A model generated the notes under the pieces. The model made no database searches. It had not been told where the DNA came from and saw only the letters and a list, made by a program, of their open reading frames with translations. Below are positions 49,850 to 58,995 of a DNA stretch of 64,000 bases, one piece after another. Made by a program: the position numbers and the translations under genes. Positions within the stretch are counted from its first letter, which is position 1, and each line of letters starts with the position of its first letter. This stretch comes from VRUE01 sp036379955 (lineage in GTDB: Bacteria > Actinomycetota > Thermoleophilia > Solirubrobacterales > 70-9), in contig DASVFR010000015.1 of assembly GCA_036379955.1 (NCBI GenBank), forward strand, positions 1 through 64,000, given 5' to 3'.

Positions 49850-50302
49850 CTACTTCTTGCTCGAGCCTTTGCCCCTGACCACGCGGAAGATCAGCTTCTT
49901 GTACTTCGTGCGCGGTTTGCCGGCGTCGGGCGTGAACGTGAACTTGACTTTGACCCGCAGCTGCTGGCCTTTGGCTTCGTTGAGTTCTTCGAGGCCTTTT
50001 TTCGTCAGTTTGAGCGTCAGCGTGAACGAGCCCGCCGCTTTGCCTTTGGCCGTGGCGGTCTGCATCGATTTGCCGGTGGCGACGAAGACGCCGCCGCTGG
50101 AGACCTTGACCCGGATCGTCACGACCCCGGTCGCCGGGTGCTTGACCTTGCCGAGATTGAACTTGTTGGACGGTTCGTTCTGGCAGTAGGGAGGGGTGCC
50201 GGTCTGCCCGGGTGGGCACGTTTCGGCGAAGGAGGAGGCGGGAAGCGACAGCGCGACGACAGCGAGCGCCCCGACGAGCGGAAGAAGCAGCCTGTTCCTC
50301 AT
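49850..50302 (-). CDS. Small secreted protein of unknown function
   Basis: 150 residues. Signal peptide LLLPLVGALAVVALSLPASS followed by CPPGQTGTPPYC, a short cysteine-proline motif often seen at the start of secreted Thermoleophilia proteins, and then a single immunoglobulin-like beta domain (TGVVTIRVKVSSGG, GSFTLTLKLTKKG, LRVKVKFTFTPDAG). The C-terminus is basic (RVVRGKGSSKK). It is last in a three-gene secreted-protein operon, coupled as ATGA. Confidence 0.75.
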   Translation of the reverse strand: MRNRLLLPLVGALAVVALSLPASSFAETCPPGQTGTPPYCQNEPSNKFNLGKVKHPATGVVTIRVKVSSGGVFVATGKSMQTATAKGKAAGSFTLTLKLTKKGLEELNEAKGQQLRVKVKFTFTPDAGKPRTKYKKLIFRVVRGKGSSKK

Positions 50303-51750
50303 TGCGAACCTCCCTTTCCGGCCGCCAGACTAGCAGGAAGGCTGGCCTCGCCCCCTTGCCTCGCCCTGATCTGGAAGTGGCCCGCAGCCGCGATGCGGAC
50401 GACGAAGACGCGACTCGCTCCGGCGACGGCGTGGGTGAGCGGCGCCCAGCCGCCCGAGCGCCGGGGGCGCTCCAGCGCCACCGGCCCCGTTGCCGGCGCC
50501 CTGCCCCAGAGCAGCGCCCTGCCGTCGGCTTCGCGGCGGGCGACGAACGGGAAGCGGAACTCCGCGTAGGCGGGCTTGGCGGCGCCGTCGCGGAAAAGCA
50601 GGCCGCTTTGCTGGGTCGCGGCAAAGCCTTCGGAGCCGGGCGCCTGGTCGCGCAGGAACCACCAGATCGCGACGCTTACCCGCTGCCGCCAGAGCTCGTA
50701 CAGCGCTTCGCCGAGAAAGCGGGCCTGGCGATGCACCGGCACCCCGCGCGGATCGGGCGGGCTCGAGTCCCACCAGAGCTCGGTCGCCCAGAACGGCTTC
50801 GGCGACGCCGGCAGCGCTCGGTGGGTGGCGACCGCGCGACGCACGATCGCGCGCAGGCGGCCGATGTCGGGGACCGAGACGTCGAGCGGGCTGAGCGCGC
50901 CGCGGCGCGGCCCCCAGACGTCGATCGGATTGTGCGCGGCGACGTCGAAACGGGCCGGGTCGGGGCAGGGCAGCGGGCGCAGGCGCGCTCCCCGCAGGCA
51001 GAGCAGCGAACGCCAGAACCAGACCGGGGGCACGCGAGCGCCGCCGATCACCGCATCGCCATAGGGAGCCAGGCCGCCGACGAGGACTCGGGCGCCGGAA
51101 TTAACGCCGTGGATCGCGGCGTAGGCGGCGTTCAGCATCTGCCGGTAGTGGGCGGGCGCGACCAGCCTCCCGTTCTCCCAGAGCGGATTGAGGTGCTGCG
51201 AGAGGTTTTGCTCGGCCCAGATCTGAAACCAGCGCACCTGCGGTAGCGGCCCGGCGCCGGAGTCGCCGGAGTCGGGGAAGGCGCCGTCGTAGCGGCTCGC
51301 CAGCGCGGCGGCGAATTCGCCGAGCGCGCGGGCGCTCGGCTTCCAGGTACCGGGCGGCGCGACGTCCGCGCTTGGCCGGCCCGGGCCCTCGGCCCAGGGG
51401 GGGGCGACCTGGACGTCGAGCACGGGGGTGAGCCCCTGGGCGACGGCGCTGCGCACGGCGGCGTCGAGCGCCGCCCAGTCGTAGGCGGGATCGGCGGCGT
51501 CGGCGGCGTCGAAGCCGGGGGAGGGCGCCCGCGGCGCGATCGCCGACCAGTCGACGCCGAGCAGGACAAGTTCGGCGCCGGCGTCCCGGGCGCGGCCCAG
51601 CCATTCTTCCCGCACGGCCGCGTTGCCGTTCGTGAACGTGGCGTCGGCGAGACCCAGCTGCAGACCGCGCGTCGCCGCACTCGCTTTGACAGCAGCGACG
51701 GTGGCGAGTGCCAGCGCCGCGAGCGCCAGGACGGTCGCGGTCCGCTTCAC
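50299..51750 (-). CDS. Secreted GH-A-clan glycoside hydrolase-like protein with altered acid/base motif
   Basis: 483 residues with a signal peptide (TVLALAALALATVAAVKASA). The TIM-barrel pattern follows the enzyme at 45439, but the usual W-N-E-x-N reads WAEQN (QIWAEQNLS), so asparagine before the acid/base glutamate is alanine. FWATELWWDSS keeps a likely nucleophile glutamate. A C-terminal ~90-residue beta domain is present. It may be an active variant or a binding protein. Start GTG overlaps the previous stop. Confidence 0.72.
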   Translation of the reverse strand: MKRTATVLALAALALATVAAVKASAATRGLQLGLADATFTNGNAAVREEWLGRARDAGAELVLLGVDWSAIAPRAPSPGFDAADAADPAYDWAALDAAVRSAVAQGLTPVLDVQVAPPWAEGPGRPSADVAPPGTWKPSARALGEFAAALASRYDGAFPDSGDSGAGPLPQVRWFQIWAEQNLSQHLNPLWENGRLVAPAHYRQMLNAAYAAIHGVNSGARVLVGGLAPYGDAVIGGARVPPVWFWRSLLCLRGARLRPLPCPDPARFDVAAHNPIDVWGPRRGALSPLDVSVPDIGRLRAIVRRAVATHRALPASPKPFWATELWWDSSPPDPRGVPVHRQARFLGEALYELWRQRVSVAIWWFLRDQAPGSEGFAATQQSGLLFRDGAAKPAYAEFRFPFVARREADGRALLWGRAPATGPVALERPRRSGGWAPLTHAVAGASRVFVVRIAAAGHFQIRARQGGEASLPASLAAGKGGSQ

Positions 51751-52175
51751 CGGGTCGCGAGCCCACGCCGCCGCGCGATGGCGTAGACGAGGGCCGCGGC
51801 GGCGATCGCCAGGAGCAGGAGCTGGAAGCCGTCGCCGAGCCCGGAATCGCCGGACGGCCGGCCGGGCGCCCCCGGCGCCGCCGGGCTGCCGGCGCCGCGT
51901 TCTGTGGTCTGCGCCACCGCGGTCGCCAGCGCGGCGCCGTTTGCACCGCCTTGGCGCAGGGCGCGCGCGGCCGCCTCACTTAGCGCCCCCGCCCGCACGG
52001 CGTCGCCGGGGTCCTTGGTCGGATCGGGCACACGGGGACCGGTGGAGCCGGGAATCGTTTGCGAATACTGGTCCGACTCGGAGTTGCCTGGAGGCACGAT
52101 CGCGTGCACCGCGGCACCGGCCGGCACCGGCATCGCCAGCGCGATCGCCAGCGTCAGTGTCGCGATCTTCGCCAT
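51747..52175 (-). CDS. Small exported protein with C-terminal membrane anchor
   Basis: 142 residues: signal peptide (LTLAIALAMPVPAGA), a low-complexity Ala/Gly/Pro middle with a DQYSQTIPGSTGPRVPDP segment, and one C-terminal membrane helix (LLLLAIAAAALVYAIARRRG) with a positive tail, the layout of a surface-anchored protein. It has no recognised domain. It is first in an operon with the two secreted proteins downstream. Confidence 0.72.
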   Translation of the reverse strand: MAKIATLTLAIALAMPVPAGAAVHAIVPPGNSESDQYSQTIPGSTGPRVPDPTKDPGDAVRAGALSEAAARALRQGGANGAALATAVAQTTERGAGSPAAPGAPGRPSGDSGLGDGFQLLLLAIAAAALVYAIARRRGLATR

Positions 52176-52263
52176 CGCCTCGAATCAGTGAACACGCCGC
52201 GGGCGCCGTCGTACCTGCGCCCCCAGCCTCCAGCGCACACTGTAGCGCCCGTCACTCAGTAGT

Positions 52264-54297
52264 TTGGGCGTCGAGTTGAGGCCGGAAACACTCGATCACC
52301 CGGGGGAAGCGGTGCGAGCGAGCCAGCGCGGCAGCCGCTCGGAGCCATTGCGGTTCGACTGGGCGGGAGCGGCGACCTGGCTGCTGGCGGCGCTCCTGGT
52401 CCTCTATCTGGCCCTCGAGAACGGCGGCTACGACCCGATCCCCCGCGGCCAAGTCGGGATCGCGGTCTGGTGGCTGCTCTTGCTCGGGGTCGCGGTCGAG
52501 GCGCTGCCCGTGCCGGGCCGCACGAAGGCGAGCCTCGCGACGCTCGGGCTGCTCGGCGGCTTCGCAATCTGGACCGCGCTCTCGATGGGCTGGACACAGA
52601 GCGAGGAACGCACGGCAACCGAGATGGCCCGGGTCGCCACCTACCTTGGCGTCTTCGCCCTCGGCATCTGCCTGGTAACGCGACGGCGGGCCGGCGCACG
52701 ACAGGTGCTGCACGGGGTGACCTTCGGCCTCGGCCTGGTCGCGGCCCTGGCCGTCCTCTCGCGCCTGCACATGGACTGGTTTCCGCCGAACGAACTGGGC
52801 AAGGTCCTGCCCGGGATCGAGATCGAGCGGCGACTCGGCTACCCGCTTGGCTACTCGAGCGCGATGGGGGCTCTGGCGGGGATGACGCTGCCGCTGCTGC
52901 TCGGGTCGACGGCGACGGCGCGGACGACCGCCGCCCAGGCGCTGGCAGCGGCCGCGATCCCGGTCACCGGCCTCACCCTCTACCTCGCCACCTCCGGCAC
53001 CGGCGCGGCGGTCGCGGCGGTCGCGGTCGCTGCCTTCTTCCTCCTCTCCCCCGACCGGGCCCCGAAGCTGCTCACGCTCGCCGCCGGCACCGCCGGCGGC
53101 GCCGTGCTGGCGCTCGCGGTCTCCGAGCGCGACGCGCTGGCCCGCGGCCTGCCCACGCCCGCGGCCGAGCAGCAGGGCACGGAGATGATCTGGATCGTCC
53201 TCGCCGTCTGCGCCGCAGTCGCGCTGCTGCAGGTCGGGATCGGCCTCGCCGTGCGCCGGCTCGACCGGCCAAGCTTCCTGGGGATCGGCCGTCGCGAGGC
53301 GCTGATCGCGACCGCGGTGGCGCTCGTCTTCGCGATCCCGGTCTCGCTCGCAGCCGGGCTGCCGCACCAGGTCTCCCACCGCTGGGACGTGTTCAAGAGT
53401 CGCGGCAGCGGGCCAGGCGACGAACCGAGCGGGCCCTCCTCGATCCTCGACTTCCACGGCAGCGGCCGCTACCAGTTCTGGGAGTCGGCGATAGACGCGA
53501 GCGAGACGGCGACCCTCAAGGGGATCGGGCCCGGCACCTTCGAGCTCTGGTGGGCACGGCACGCCACCTACAACGGCTACGTCCGCAACGCGCACTCGCT
53601 GTACCTCGAGAACCTGGCCGAGCTGGGGGTCGTCGGCCTGCTGCTGATCGGCGGCTTCGTCTTCAGCGTGCTCGGGATCGGTGCCGTGCGAGCGATGCGG
53701 GCACCGCCCGAGCGGCGGATGGCGCTCGCCACCGCAACGGCCGGCGCGGCCGGCTTCGCGATGGCCGCCGCCCTCGACTGGGTCTGGCAGCTGGGGGCGC
53801 TGGCGGCCGCCTTCATGTTGCTCGCCGCGGTCGCGGTCAGCGGCTGGTCGGTGAACCAGACCTCGCGCCGGCGGCGGCGGCGCTCGGGCCGGCGCAAACG
53901 CAACGGGGTCCAGCGTGCGGCCACGGCCGCCATCGCGGCGCTCGCCATGATCGCGATCTGGTTCCCGCTGAGCGGCGCCACGCACCTGCGCCAGAGCCAG
54001 GTCGACGCCTCCCACGGCGATCTCGCCAGTGCCCTCGCCGAGGCCGAAGACGCGGCCGACGCCCAGCCCTACGCGTCCGCCCTCCTGCTCCAGCAGGCGC
54101 TCGTGCTCGAGCGGCAGGGGAAGCTCCCGGCCGCCGCCGCGGCCGCGGCGGCGGCGACCCGCAAGACGGACGACGACTGGCGCAACTGGTTCGTCCTCGC
54201 CCGCATCCAGGCGGAGCGCGGCAAGGTCGCCGCGGCGCTCCGCGCCTACCGCAGGGCCCATCGCCTCAACCCGACCTACGGGCTGCTCAAAGCCTGA
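52264..54297 (+). CDS. O-antigen ligase / polysaccharide polymerase-like membrane protein with TPR-like tail
   Basis: 677 residues; TTG start at 52264 with other possible starts up to 52312. About twelve hydrophobic helices run from residue 35 to 545. The Wzy_C-type extracytoplasmic loop and signature are RYQFWESAIDASETATLKGI then RNAHSLYLENLAELGVVGLL. Residues 590-677 form TPR-like helices (LASALAEAEDAADAQPYASA). It probably joins glycan repeats or attaches them to a carrier at the outer face of the membrane, and heads the polysaccharide cluster. Confidence 0.85.
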   Translation: MGVELRPETLDHPGEAVRASQRGSRSEPLRFDWAGAATWLLAALLVLYLALENGGYDPIPRGQVGIAVWWLLLLGVAVEALPVPGRTKASLATLGLLGGFAIWTALSMGWTQSEERTATEMARVATYLGVFALGICLVTRRRAGARQVLHGVTFGLGLVAALAVLSRLHMDWFPPNELGKVLPGIEIERRLGYPLGYSSAMGALAGMTLPLLLGSTATARTTAAQALAAAAIPVTGLTLYLATSGTGAAVAAVAVAAFFLLSPDRAPKLLTLAAGTAGGAVLALAVSERDALARGLPTPAAEQQGTEMIWIVLAVCAAVALLQVGIGLAVRRLDRPSFLGIGRREALIATAVALVFAIPVSLAAGLPHQVSHRWDVFKSRGSGPGDEPSGPSSILDFHGSGRYQFWESAIDASETATLKGIGPGTFELWWARHATYNGYVRNAHSLYLENLAELGVVGLLLIGGFVFSVLGIGAVRAMRAPPERRMALATATAGAAGFAMAAALDWVWQLGALAAAFMLLAAVAVSGWSVNQTSRRRRRRSGRRKRNGVQRAATAAIAALAMIAIWFPLSGATHLRQSQVDASHGDLASALAEAEDAADAQPYASALLLQQALVLERQGKLPAAAAAAAAATRKTDDDWRNWFVLARIQAERGKVAAALRAYRRAHRLNPTYGLLKA

Positions 54298-54300
54298 TCG

Positions 54301-55266
54301 ATGCGCGCGGAGCTCGCAGCGAGGATGGGGCAACTGCGCAGGGAGCTGTTCCTCGAGCGCAACCGCGATCCGGCGCGCGCCGCGCTCGTGCTCGGCAGCG
54401 GTCGCAGCGGCACGACCTGGCTGGCCGAAGCGCTCGCCCGCCAGCACGGCAGCCGTCTCGTCTTCGAGCCGTTCCACCCGGTCCTCGGCTGCTTCGCGGG
54501 CGAAGCGCGCCTCTTCGCCGACCCGGCTGAGAGCGAAGCGGCGCTGGCGGAAGCGGCGCGGCGCGTTCTCTCGGGCCGGGTCCGCGGCCCCTACATCGAC
54601 CAAGTGCTCCTCGCGCGGCTTCCCCGCGGCCGGGTGGTCAAGGACGTCCACGCCGCCAACCTGCTGCCCTGGGTGCGCGCCCGCCAGCCCGCGGCCCCGA
54701 TCGTCTTCGTCGTCCGTCACCCGATCGCAACCTCGCTCTCGCGACTGCGCTCGGACGCCTTCTACGGCCTCGGCGACTACGTGGCGACGCGGGCCGGGCG
54801 GGCGGACGCCGTGCGCTCCCCGGTCGCCGCCTGGCTGCCGCTCTACGACCGCTGGCGCCAGCATGCCGAGCCGCTGGTCCGGCTGGTCGCCGAGTGGTGC
54901 CTGGAAAACGCTTACCCGCTCAGCCGCGAGGACGACCCGGGCGTCGCGCTCGTCTTCTACGAGAGCGCCGTGCTCGACCCGGAACCCGAGCTCGCCCGCC
55001 TCGGCGAGCACTGCGCCGGCGCCCTCGGCCCCGTGCGGCGGGCACCGCGGGGCGACGCCGTGCGCAGGCCGTCGGCGACCGACTGGCGGGGGACGGCGGC
55101 CGAGGCCGTGCGCGCCGGTAGCTGGGAGCGGACGCTCGGGCGCTGGTGCGAGGAGGTCGACGCGGCGCTGATCGACGAGTGCCTCACGGTTCTCGCCGAG
55201 TTCGGCCTAGACCGCCTCTACGGCCCAGGCCCGCTGCCGCTTGCAATCGCGGGACCCGGCTCCTAG
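54301..55266 (+). CDS. Sulfotransferase family protein
   Basis: 321 residues. LVLGSGRSGTTWLAEALARQ is the PAPS 5'-phosphosulfate loop, and FVVRHPIATSLSRLRS the 3'-phosphate-binding block with its Arg and Ser. It would move sulfate from PAPS to a sugar hydroxyl. It begins 3 bases after the polymerase-like gene, so the surface glycan is plausibly sulfated. Confidence 0.88.
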   Translation: MRAELAARMGQLRRELFLERNRDPARAALVLGSGRSGTTWLAEALARQHGSRLVFEPFHPVLGCFAGEARLFADPAESEAALAEAARRVLSGRVRGPYIDQVLLARLPRGRVVKDVHAANLLPWVRARQPAAPIVFVVRHPIATSLSRLRSDAFYGLGDYVATRAGRADAVRSPVAAWLPLYDRWRQHAEPLVRLVAEWCLENAYPLSREDDPGVALVFYESAVLDPEPELARLGEHCAGALGPVRRAPRGDAVRRPSATDWRGTAAEAVRAGSWERTLGRWCEEVDAALIDECLTVLAEFGLDRLYGPGPLPLAIAGPGS

Positions 55267-55279
55267 CGGCGCCGATTGC

Positions 55280-55885
55280 TCAGGCACGGCGCCGCAAAGC
55301 GACGAGCTCGCCGATGGCGTCGGCCGGCTCGTAGGCGCCGCTCGCGCGCAGCTCCTCGATCAGCTTCGCCGGCCCGCCCTCCGGGTCGCGGGCATCGTGG
55401 AAGGCGACGACTCCGCCCGGCTGCAGGAAGGGCTCGAAGGCGCCGAAGTCGCGCCGCACGCCCTCCTCGCTGTGATCGCCGTCGATCCAGAGCAGGCCGA
55501 TCGGCAGCGTCCACCCCTTGCAGACGACCTCGGCGCTGAGGTTGACGAGGCGGACCCTCTCGACCACGCCGACGCGCAGCAGGTTCTCGAAGAAGGCGCG
55601 GCGGTCCGGCGGTCCAAACGAGCCACCCAGGACCCCTTCGAAGCTCTCGTGCGGCTCGATCGCGTAGACCCGAGCCCCGTCGGCGCCGATCGCGAGGGCG
55701 CAGGTCGAGCGGCCGCGGTAGCTGCCGACCTCGACGATGCAGGCCCGCGCGGGAACGTCGGCGGCCAGCTCGATCAGCTTCGATGCCTCGGCGTCGCTGA
55801 CCATCCCCTCGACCGACAGCGCTCGCCGTATCCGTCGCGGCTTGGTGAGGAGCCTGAGGCGCCTGCGCAGTCCTCCTCCACTCAT
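55280..55885 (-). CDS. Class I SAM-dependent methyltransferase
   Basis: 201 residues. CIVEVGSYRGRSTCALAIGA is motif I, VYAIEPHESF the acidic ribose contact, and LLWIDGDHSEEGVRRDFGAF the following strand-loop with GGVVAFHDARD. This resembles class I methyltransferases of glycan clusters. Its start overlaps the sulfotransferase-like stop as ATGA. The substrate, perhaps a sugar, is unknown. Confidence 0.85.
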   Translation of the reverse strand: MSGGGLRRRLRLLTKPRRIRRALSVEGMVSDAEASKLIELAADVPARACIVEVGSYRGRSTCALAIGADGARVYAIEPHESFEGVLGGSFGPPDRRAFFENLLRVGVVERVRLVNLSAEVVCKGWTLPIGLLWIDGDHSEEGVRRDFGAFEPFLQPGGVVAFHDARDPEGGPAKLIEELRASGAYEPADAIGELVALRRRA

Positions 55886-56628
55886 CGGTCGGTCCCATCA
55901 TAGGTGGCACCGAGACCCTCGCGGACCCGCTCGATCATCGCGTACTCGGGCGCCAGCCGCTCGCGCAGCAGCTCGCGCTCGTCCTCGGCAAGCTCGACCT
56001 TCTCGCCGAAGCTGCGCTCGCGCATCTCCACCAGGTCGAGCCGCAGCTCCGCGGCGACCCGCGCCAGGTCGGCGGGATAGGTCTCGGTGAAGCACGTCGC
56101 CGAGCAGGCGAGCGCGTTCGCTGCCGCCTCGCCGGGGTCGAGGCGAGCCGAGAACATGTGCAGTTGCGCGAAGAGGTGCTCGGCCGGCACCCGCTCGAGG
56201 AAGTCGCGGAGGGTGGGTTGGGCCCGGCGGCGGAGCGAGAGGCGCCGGTCGAGGAAGGAGCTCTCGGCGACCACCTCGTCGATGAACGGCTCCTCCTCCC
56301 TCGCGCCGGGGTTGCGGCGCGCCCAGAGCAGGTACCGGTAGTAGGAGAGAACGCGAGCGGCGGGGTCGCGCAGGATCGCGATCGTGTACGTATCGGGCGG
56401 CAGCGTAAGGGCGTGGGCGGGCTGGTGGGAGTTGGCGTAGAAGTAATCGCCGGCTTCGATCAGACTGGGGTTGCCGCGGACGAAGCGCAGCCCGTTGCCC
56501 TCGGCCTCCTGGCGATCCGCCATCGCCCGCAGGTCGAGGCCCCCAAGCGCCCAGAACGCGGCGTTGAGGCTCGTCCCGGCCGTCTTGCGGACGTGGAAGT
56601 GGTAGACGCGACGGTAGGCGGGGTTCAC
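55882..56628 (-). CDS. Sulfotransferase-like protein (second)
   Basis: 248 residues from the GTG overlapping the GT4 stop. YHFHVRKTAGTSLNAAFW is the PAPS loop in the K-T-A-G-T-S form of carbohydrate 2-O/heparan-type sulfotransferases, and AILRDPAARVLSYYRYLLWA the 3'-phosphate block. The C-terminus is helical and charged. With the sulfotransferase at 54301 this makes two in one cluster. Confidence 0.85.
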   Translation of the reverse strand: MNPAYRRVYHFHVRKTAGTSLNAAFWALGGLDLRAMADRQEAEGNGLRFVRGNPSLIEAGDYFYANSHQPAHALTLPPDTYTIAILRDPAARVLSYYRYLLWARRNPGAREEEPFIDEVVAESSFLDRRLSLRRRAQPTLRDFLERVPAEHLFAQLHMFSARLDPGEAAANALACSATCFTETYPADLARVAAELRLDLVEMRERSFGEKVELAEDERELLRERLAPEYAMIERVREGLGATYDGTDR

Positions 56629-57719
56629 GATTCGCCCCGGATGATCGTGGCAATCGTCGGCAGCCAGCGCTGGGGCGAGAAGTCGGCCTCGATCCGCCGC
56701 CGCCCCGCAGCGCCGAGCTCGCCGCGCAGCCCGGCGTCGGCGGCCAGCGCCTCGAGCGCCTCGAGCCACTGGTCCTCGCCCGCGATCGCATAGCCGGCGC
56801 CGGCGACCGCCGCCGCCGAGATCCCGACGTCGTCGACCACGGCGGGAATTCCGGCGGCCATGTACTGCAGCGCCTTGTAAGCGCACTTTCCGCGCGTCCA
56901 GGGCGTGTCGGGAAGCGGCATCAGGCCGACGTCGATCTCGGCCAGGGCCTGGCGCTCGGCCGCCGGGCTCCAGGCGCGCTCCTCGATCCGCACACCGGCG
57001 AGGGGCGGCGCCGATCCGCCGACCAGGAGGAGGCGCACCGGACGATCGGACGCCTTCCCGAACCGCTCGAGCACCCCCGCAACGCGACCCAGATAGGGCG
57101 CCGTGGTCGGCGAGCCGATCCAGCCAAGCGTCACCTCCTCGCCCTGCTCGTGCCGGCGAACGGCGTACGCCTCGGGATCGACCAGCGAGGGGACGACCGT
57201 GACCGGCCCGTGCGGCGCGAGGTGCTCGGCGAGGATCTCGTTGCCGGCGATCGTCCGCTCGGCCCGCTCGGCCAGCCAGCGCACCCGACGAGCGGCGCCC
57301 TTGAGCGAGCTCAGCCGGTGCCCCCCGGTCTGCGCGCCGCTGAGCCAGATCGCGTCGTCGACGTCGTAGATCAGCCGGCGGCCGCGCGTCGCGGCCCGCT
57401 CCAGCGCCAGCGACGGGGTCAGGTCTACGCCGCGCTGGACGACGACGGTCGAGGCGTCCCCGGCGGCACGCAGCTCCCGCTTCAGGCGTCGCCGCGAGGA
57501 GGCGAGGACCCGTGCCTTGGCGAGCGCCCCGGCGGTGCGGAATCGCCGCGTCGCCTCCGCGGAGAAGAGCGGCAGCAGCTCGAGCTCGACGCCGTGGGCG
57601 GCGAGGCCGCGACCGGGCAGCTCCAGCCGCACGCGGAACGCCGCGTCAGCCATTCCCTGACACGAGGTGCCGAGGACGCGCGTACCGTGACCGGCATCGG
57701 TGGCCCGCGTGTTAGACAT
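56625..57719 (-). CDS. Family 4 glycosyltransferase
   Basis: 364 residues from the ATG at 57719, which leaves 7 bases to the divergent gene. YDVDDAIWLSGA marks the N-terminal domain and LGWIGSPTTAPYLGRVAGVL, DVGLMPLPDTPWTRGKCAYK and LQYMAAGIPAVVDDVG the nucleotide-sugar-binding C-terminal Rossmann domain with the E-x7-E-like loop. A GT-B retaining enzyme of the surface glycan pathway. Confidence 0.9.
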   Translation of the reverse strand: MSNTRATDAGHGTRVLGTSCQGMADAAFRVRLELPGRGLAAHGVELELLPLFSAEATRRFRTAGALAKARVLASSRRRLKRELRAAGDASTVVVQRGVDLTPSLALERAATRGRRLIYDVDDAIWLSGAQTGGHRLSSLKGAARRVRWLAERAERTIAGNEILAEHLAPHGPVTVVPSLVDPEAYAVRRHEQGEEVTLGWIGSPTTAPYLGRVAGVLERFGKASDRPVRLLLVGGSAPPLAGVRIEERAWSPAAERQALAEIDVGLMPLPDTPWTRGKCAYKALQYMAAGIPAVVDDVGISAAAVAGAGYAIAGEDQWLEALEALAADAGLRGELGAAGRRRIEADFSPQRWLPTIATIIRGES

Positions 57720-57726
57720 CCGCTCT

Positions 57727-58995
57727 GTGCAACCTTCCCCCAGCACCGCTTCCGGCGCTGCCGAGCAGACGCTGCGCGTGCTGTACGTATGCTACCTCTC
57801 GCTCGAGGATCCCCTGGTCCACAGCCAGGTCGTCGCCTATCTGGCCGGCCTCGCCGAGCTGGGGCATACGGTCCACCTGCTGACCTTCGAGCCGGGCCTC
57901 GAGCCGTCGCGGGCGCGGGCGTTCGAGGAGCAGCTCGGGCGCCAGGGAATCGTCTGGCACTCGCGCCGCTACCACAAGGCTCCCTCGCTGCCGGCGACCG
58001 CCTTCGACGTCTTCGCCGGGGCGCTGACAGCGGCCCGGCTGGTGCGCCGCCACCGGCTCGACGCGATCCACGCCCGCAACCACGTGCCGGCGGCGATGGC
58101 GATGCTCGCCTCCCGGCTGACCGGCTGCCGGATGATCTTCGACCTGCGCGGCCTGATGGCGGAGGAGTACGCGGATGCCGGCAACTGGAAGCGCGGCGGC
58201 GCCCCCTACCGGCTGACCCAGTGGGTGCAGCGGGCGGCGCTGCGGCGCGCTGACGGCGTCGTGACGCTGACCGAGGCCGTGCGACCGCACCTGAGCGAGA
58301 CGAGGGCCGGGCCCGACGCGACCTTCGTCGTCCCCTGCTGCGCCGACGTCGAGGCGATCGCGAGCAGGGCCGACCAGCGCGAGCTGGTGCGGGAGGAAAT
58401 CGGGATCGACCGCGACCGGCCGGTGATGGTCTACGTCGGCAAGTTCACCGGCTGGTACCTGGACCGCGAGATGGCCGAGTTCGTCGCCGCCGCACGGCGG
58501 CTCTCGCCCGACCTGCTGCCGATGATCCTCACCCAGGCCGACCCGGAGCCCTTCCTGCGCGAGCTCCCACGCCTCGGCATCGAACCGCAGGAGTGCCTCG
58601 TGCTCAGCACCGAGCCGGGCGAGATCGGCCGCTTCCTGGCGGCAGCGGATGTCGGCATCTCCTTCGTCAAGCCCTGCTTCTCGAAGATCTCCTCCTCGCC
58701 GACCAAGATCGGCGAGTACCTGGCGGCCGGGCTGCCGGTCGTCTCCACGGCTGGCATCGGCGACGTCGACGCGCTGCTGCGGGATGAGCGCGTCGGGGTG
58801 CTGATCGACGAGCTCGGCGAGTCGGCGTACGAGTCCGCCGCCCTCGCCGCCGAGGCGCTTCGCGCGGACCCCGGCGTGCGCGAGCGCTGCCTCGCCGTCG
58901 CGCGCACGCAACTTTCGCTGCACGAGGTCGGCATCCCGCGCTACGACGCCCTCTACCGGCGGGTGGCGGCGGGGCTGAGCTTGCCGGCGAGATAA
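57727..58995 (+). CDS. Family 4 glycosyltransferase
   Basis: 422 residues from the GTG at 57727 (57700 would overlap the opposing gene). LRVLYVCYLSLEDPLVHSQV begins the N-terminal domain, HARNHVPAAMAML and LRGLMAEEYADAGNW the acceptor side, and FVKPCFSKISSSPTKIGEYL with AAGLPVVSTAGIGDVDALL the donor-sugar loop (SPTK-IGEYLAAGLPVV). It is divergent from the other GT4 gene and overlaps the next GT2 gene tail to tail by 43 bases. Confidence 0.9.
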   Translation: MQPSPSTASGAAEQTLRVLYVCYLSLEDPLVHSQVVAYLAGLAELGHTVHLLTFEPGLEPSRARAFEEQLGRQGIVWHSRRYHKAPSLPATAFDVFAGALTAARLVRRHRLDAIHARNHVPAAMAMLASRLTGCRMIFDLRGLMAEEYADAGNWKRGGAPYRLTQWVQRAALRRADGVVTLTEAVRPHLSETRAGPDATFVVPCCADVEAIASRADQRELVREEIGIDRDRPVMVYVGKFTGWYLDREMAEFVAAARRLSPDLLPMILTQADPEPFLRELPRLGIEPQECLVLSTEPGEIGRFLAAADVGISFVKPCFSKISSSPTKIGEYLAAGLPVVSTAGIGDVDALLRDERVGVLIDELGESAYESAALAAEALRADPGVRERCLAVARTQLSLHEVGIPRYDALYRRVAAGLSLPAR

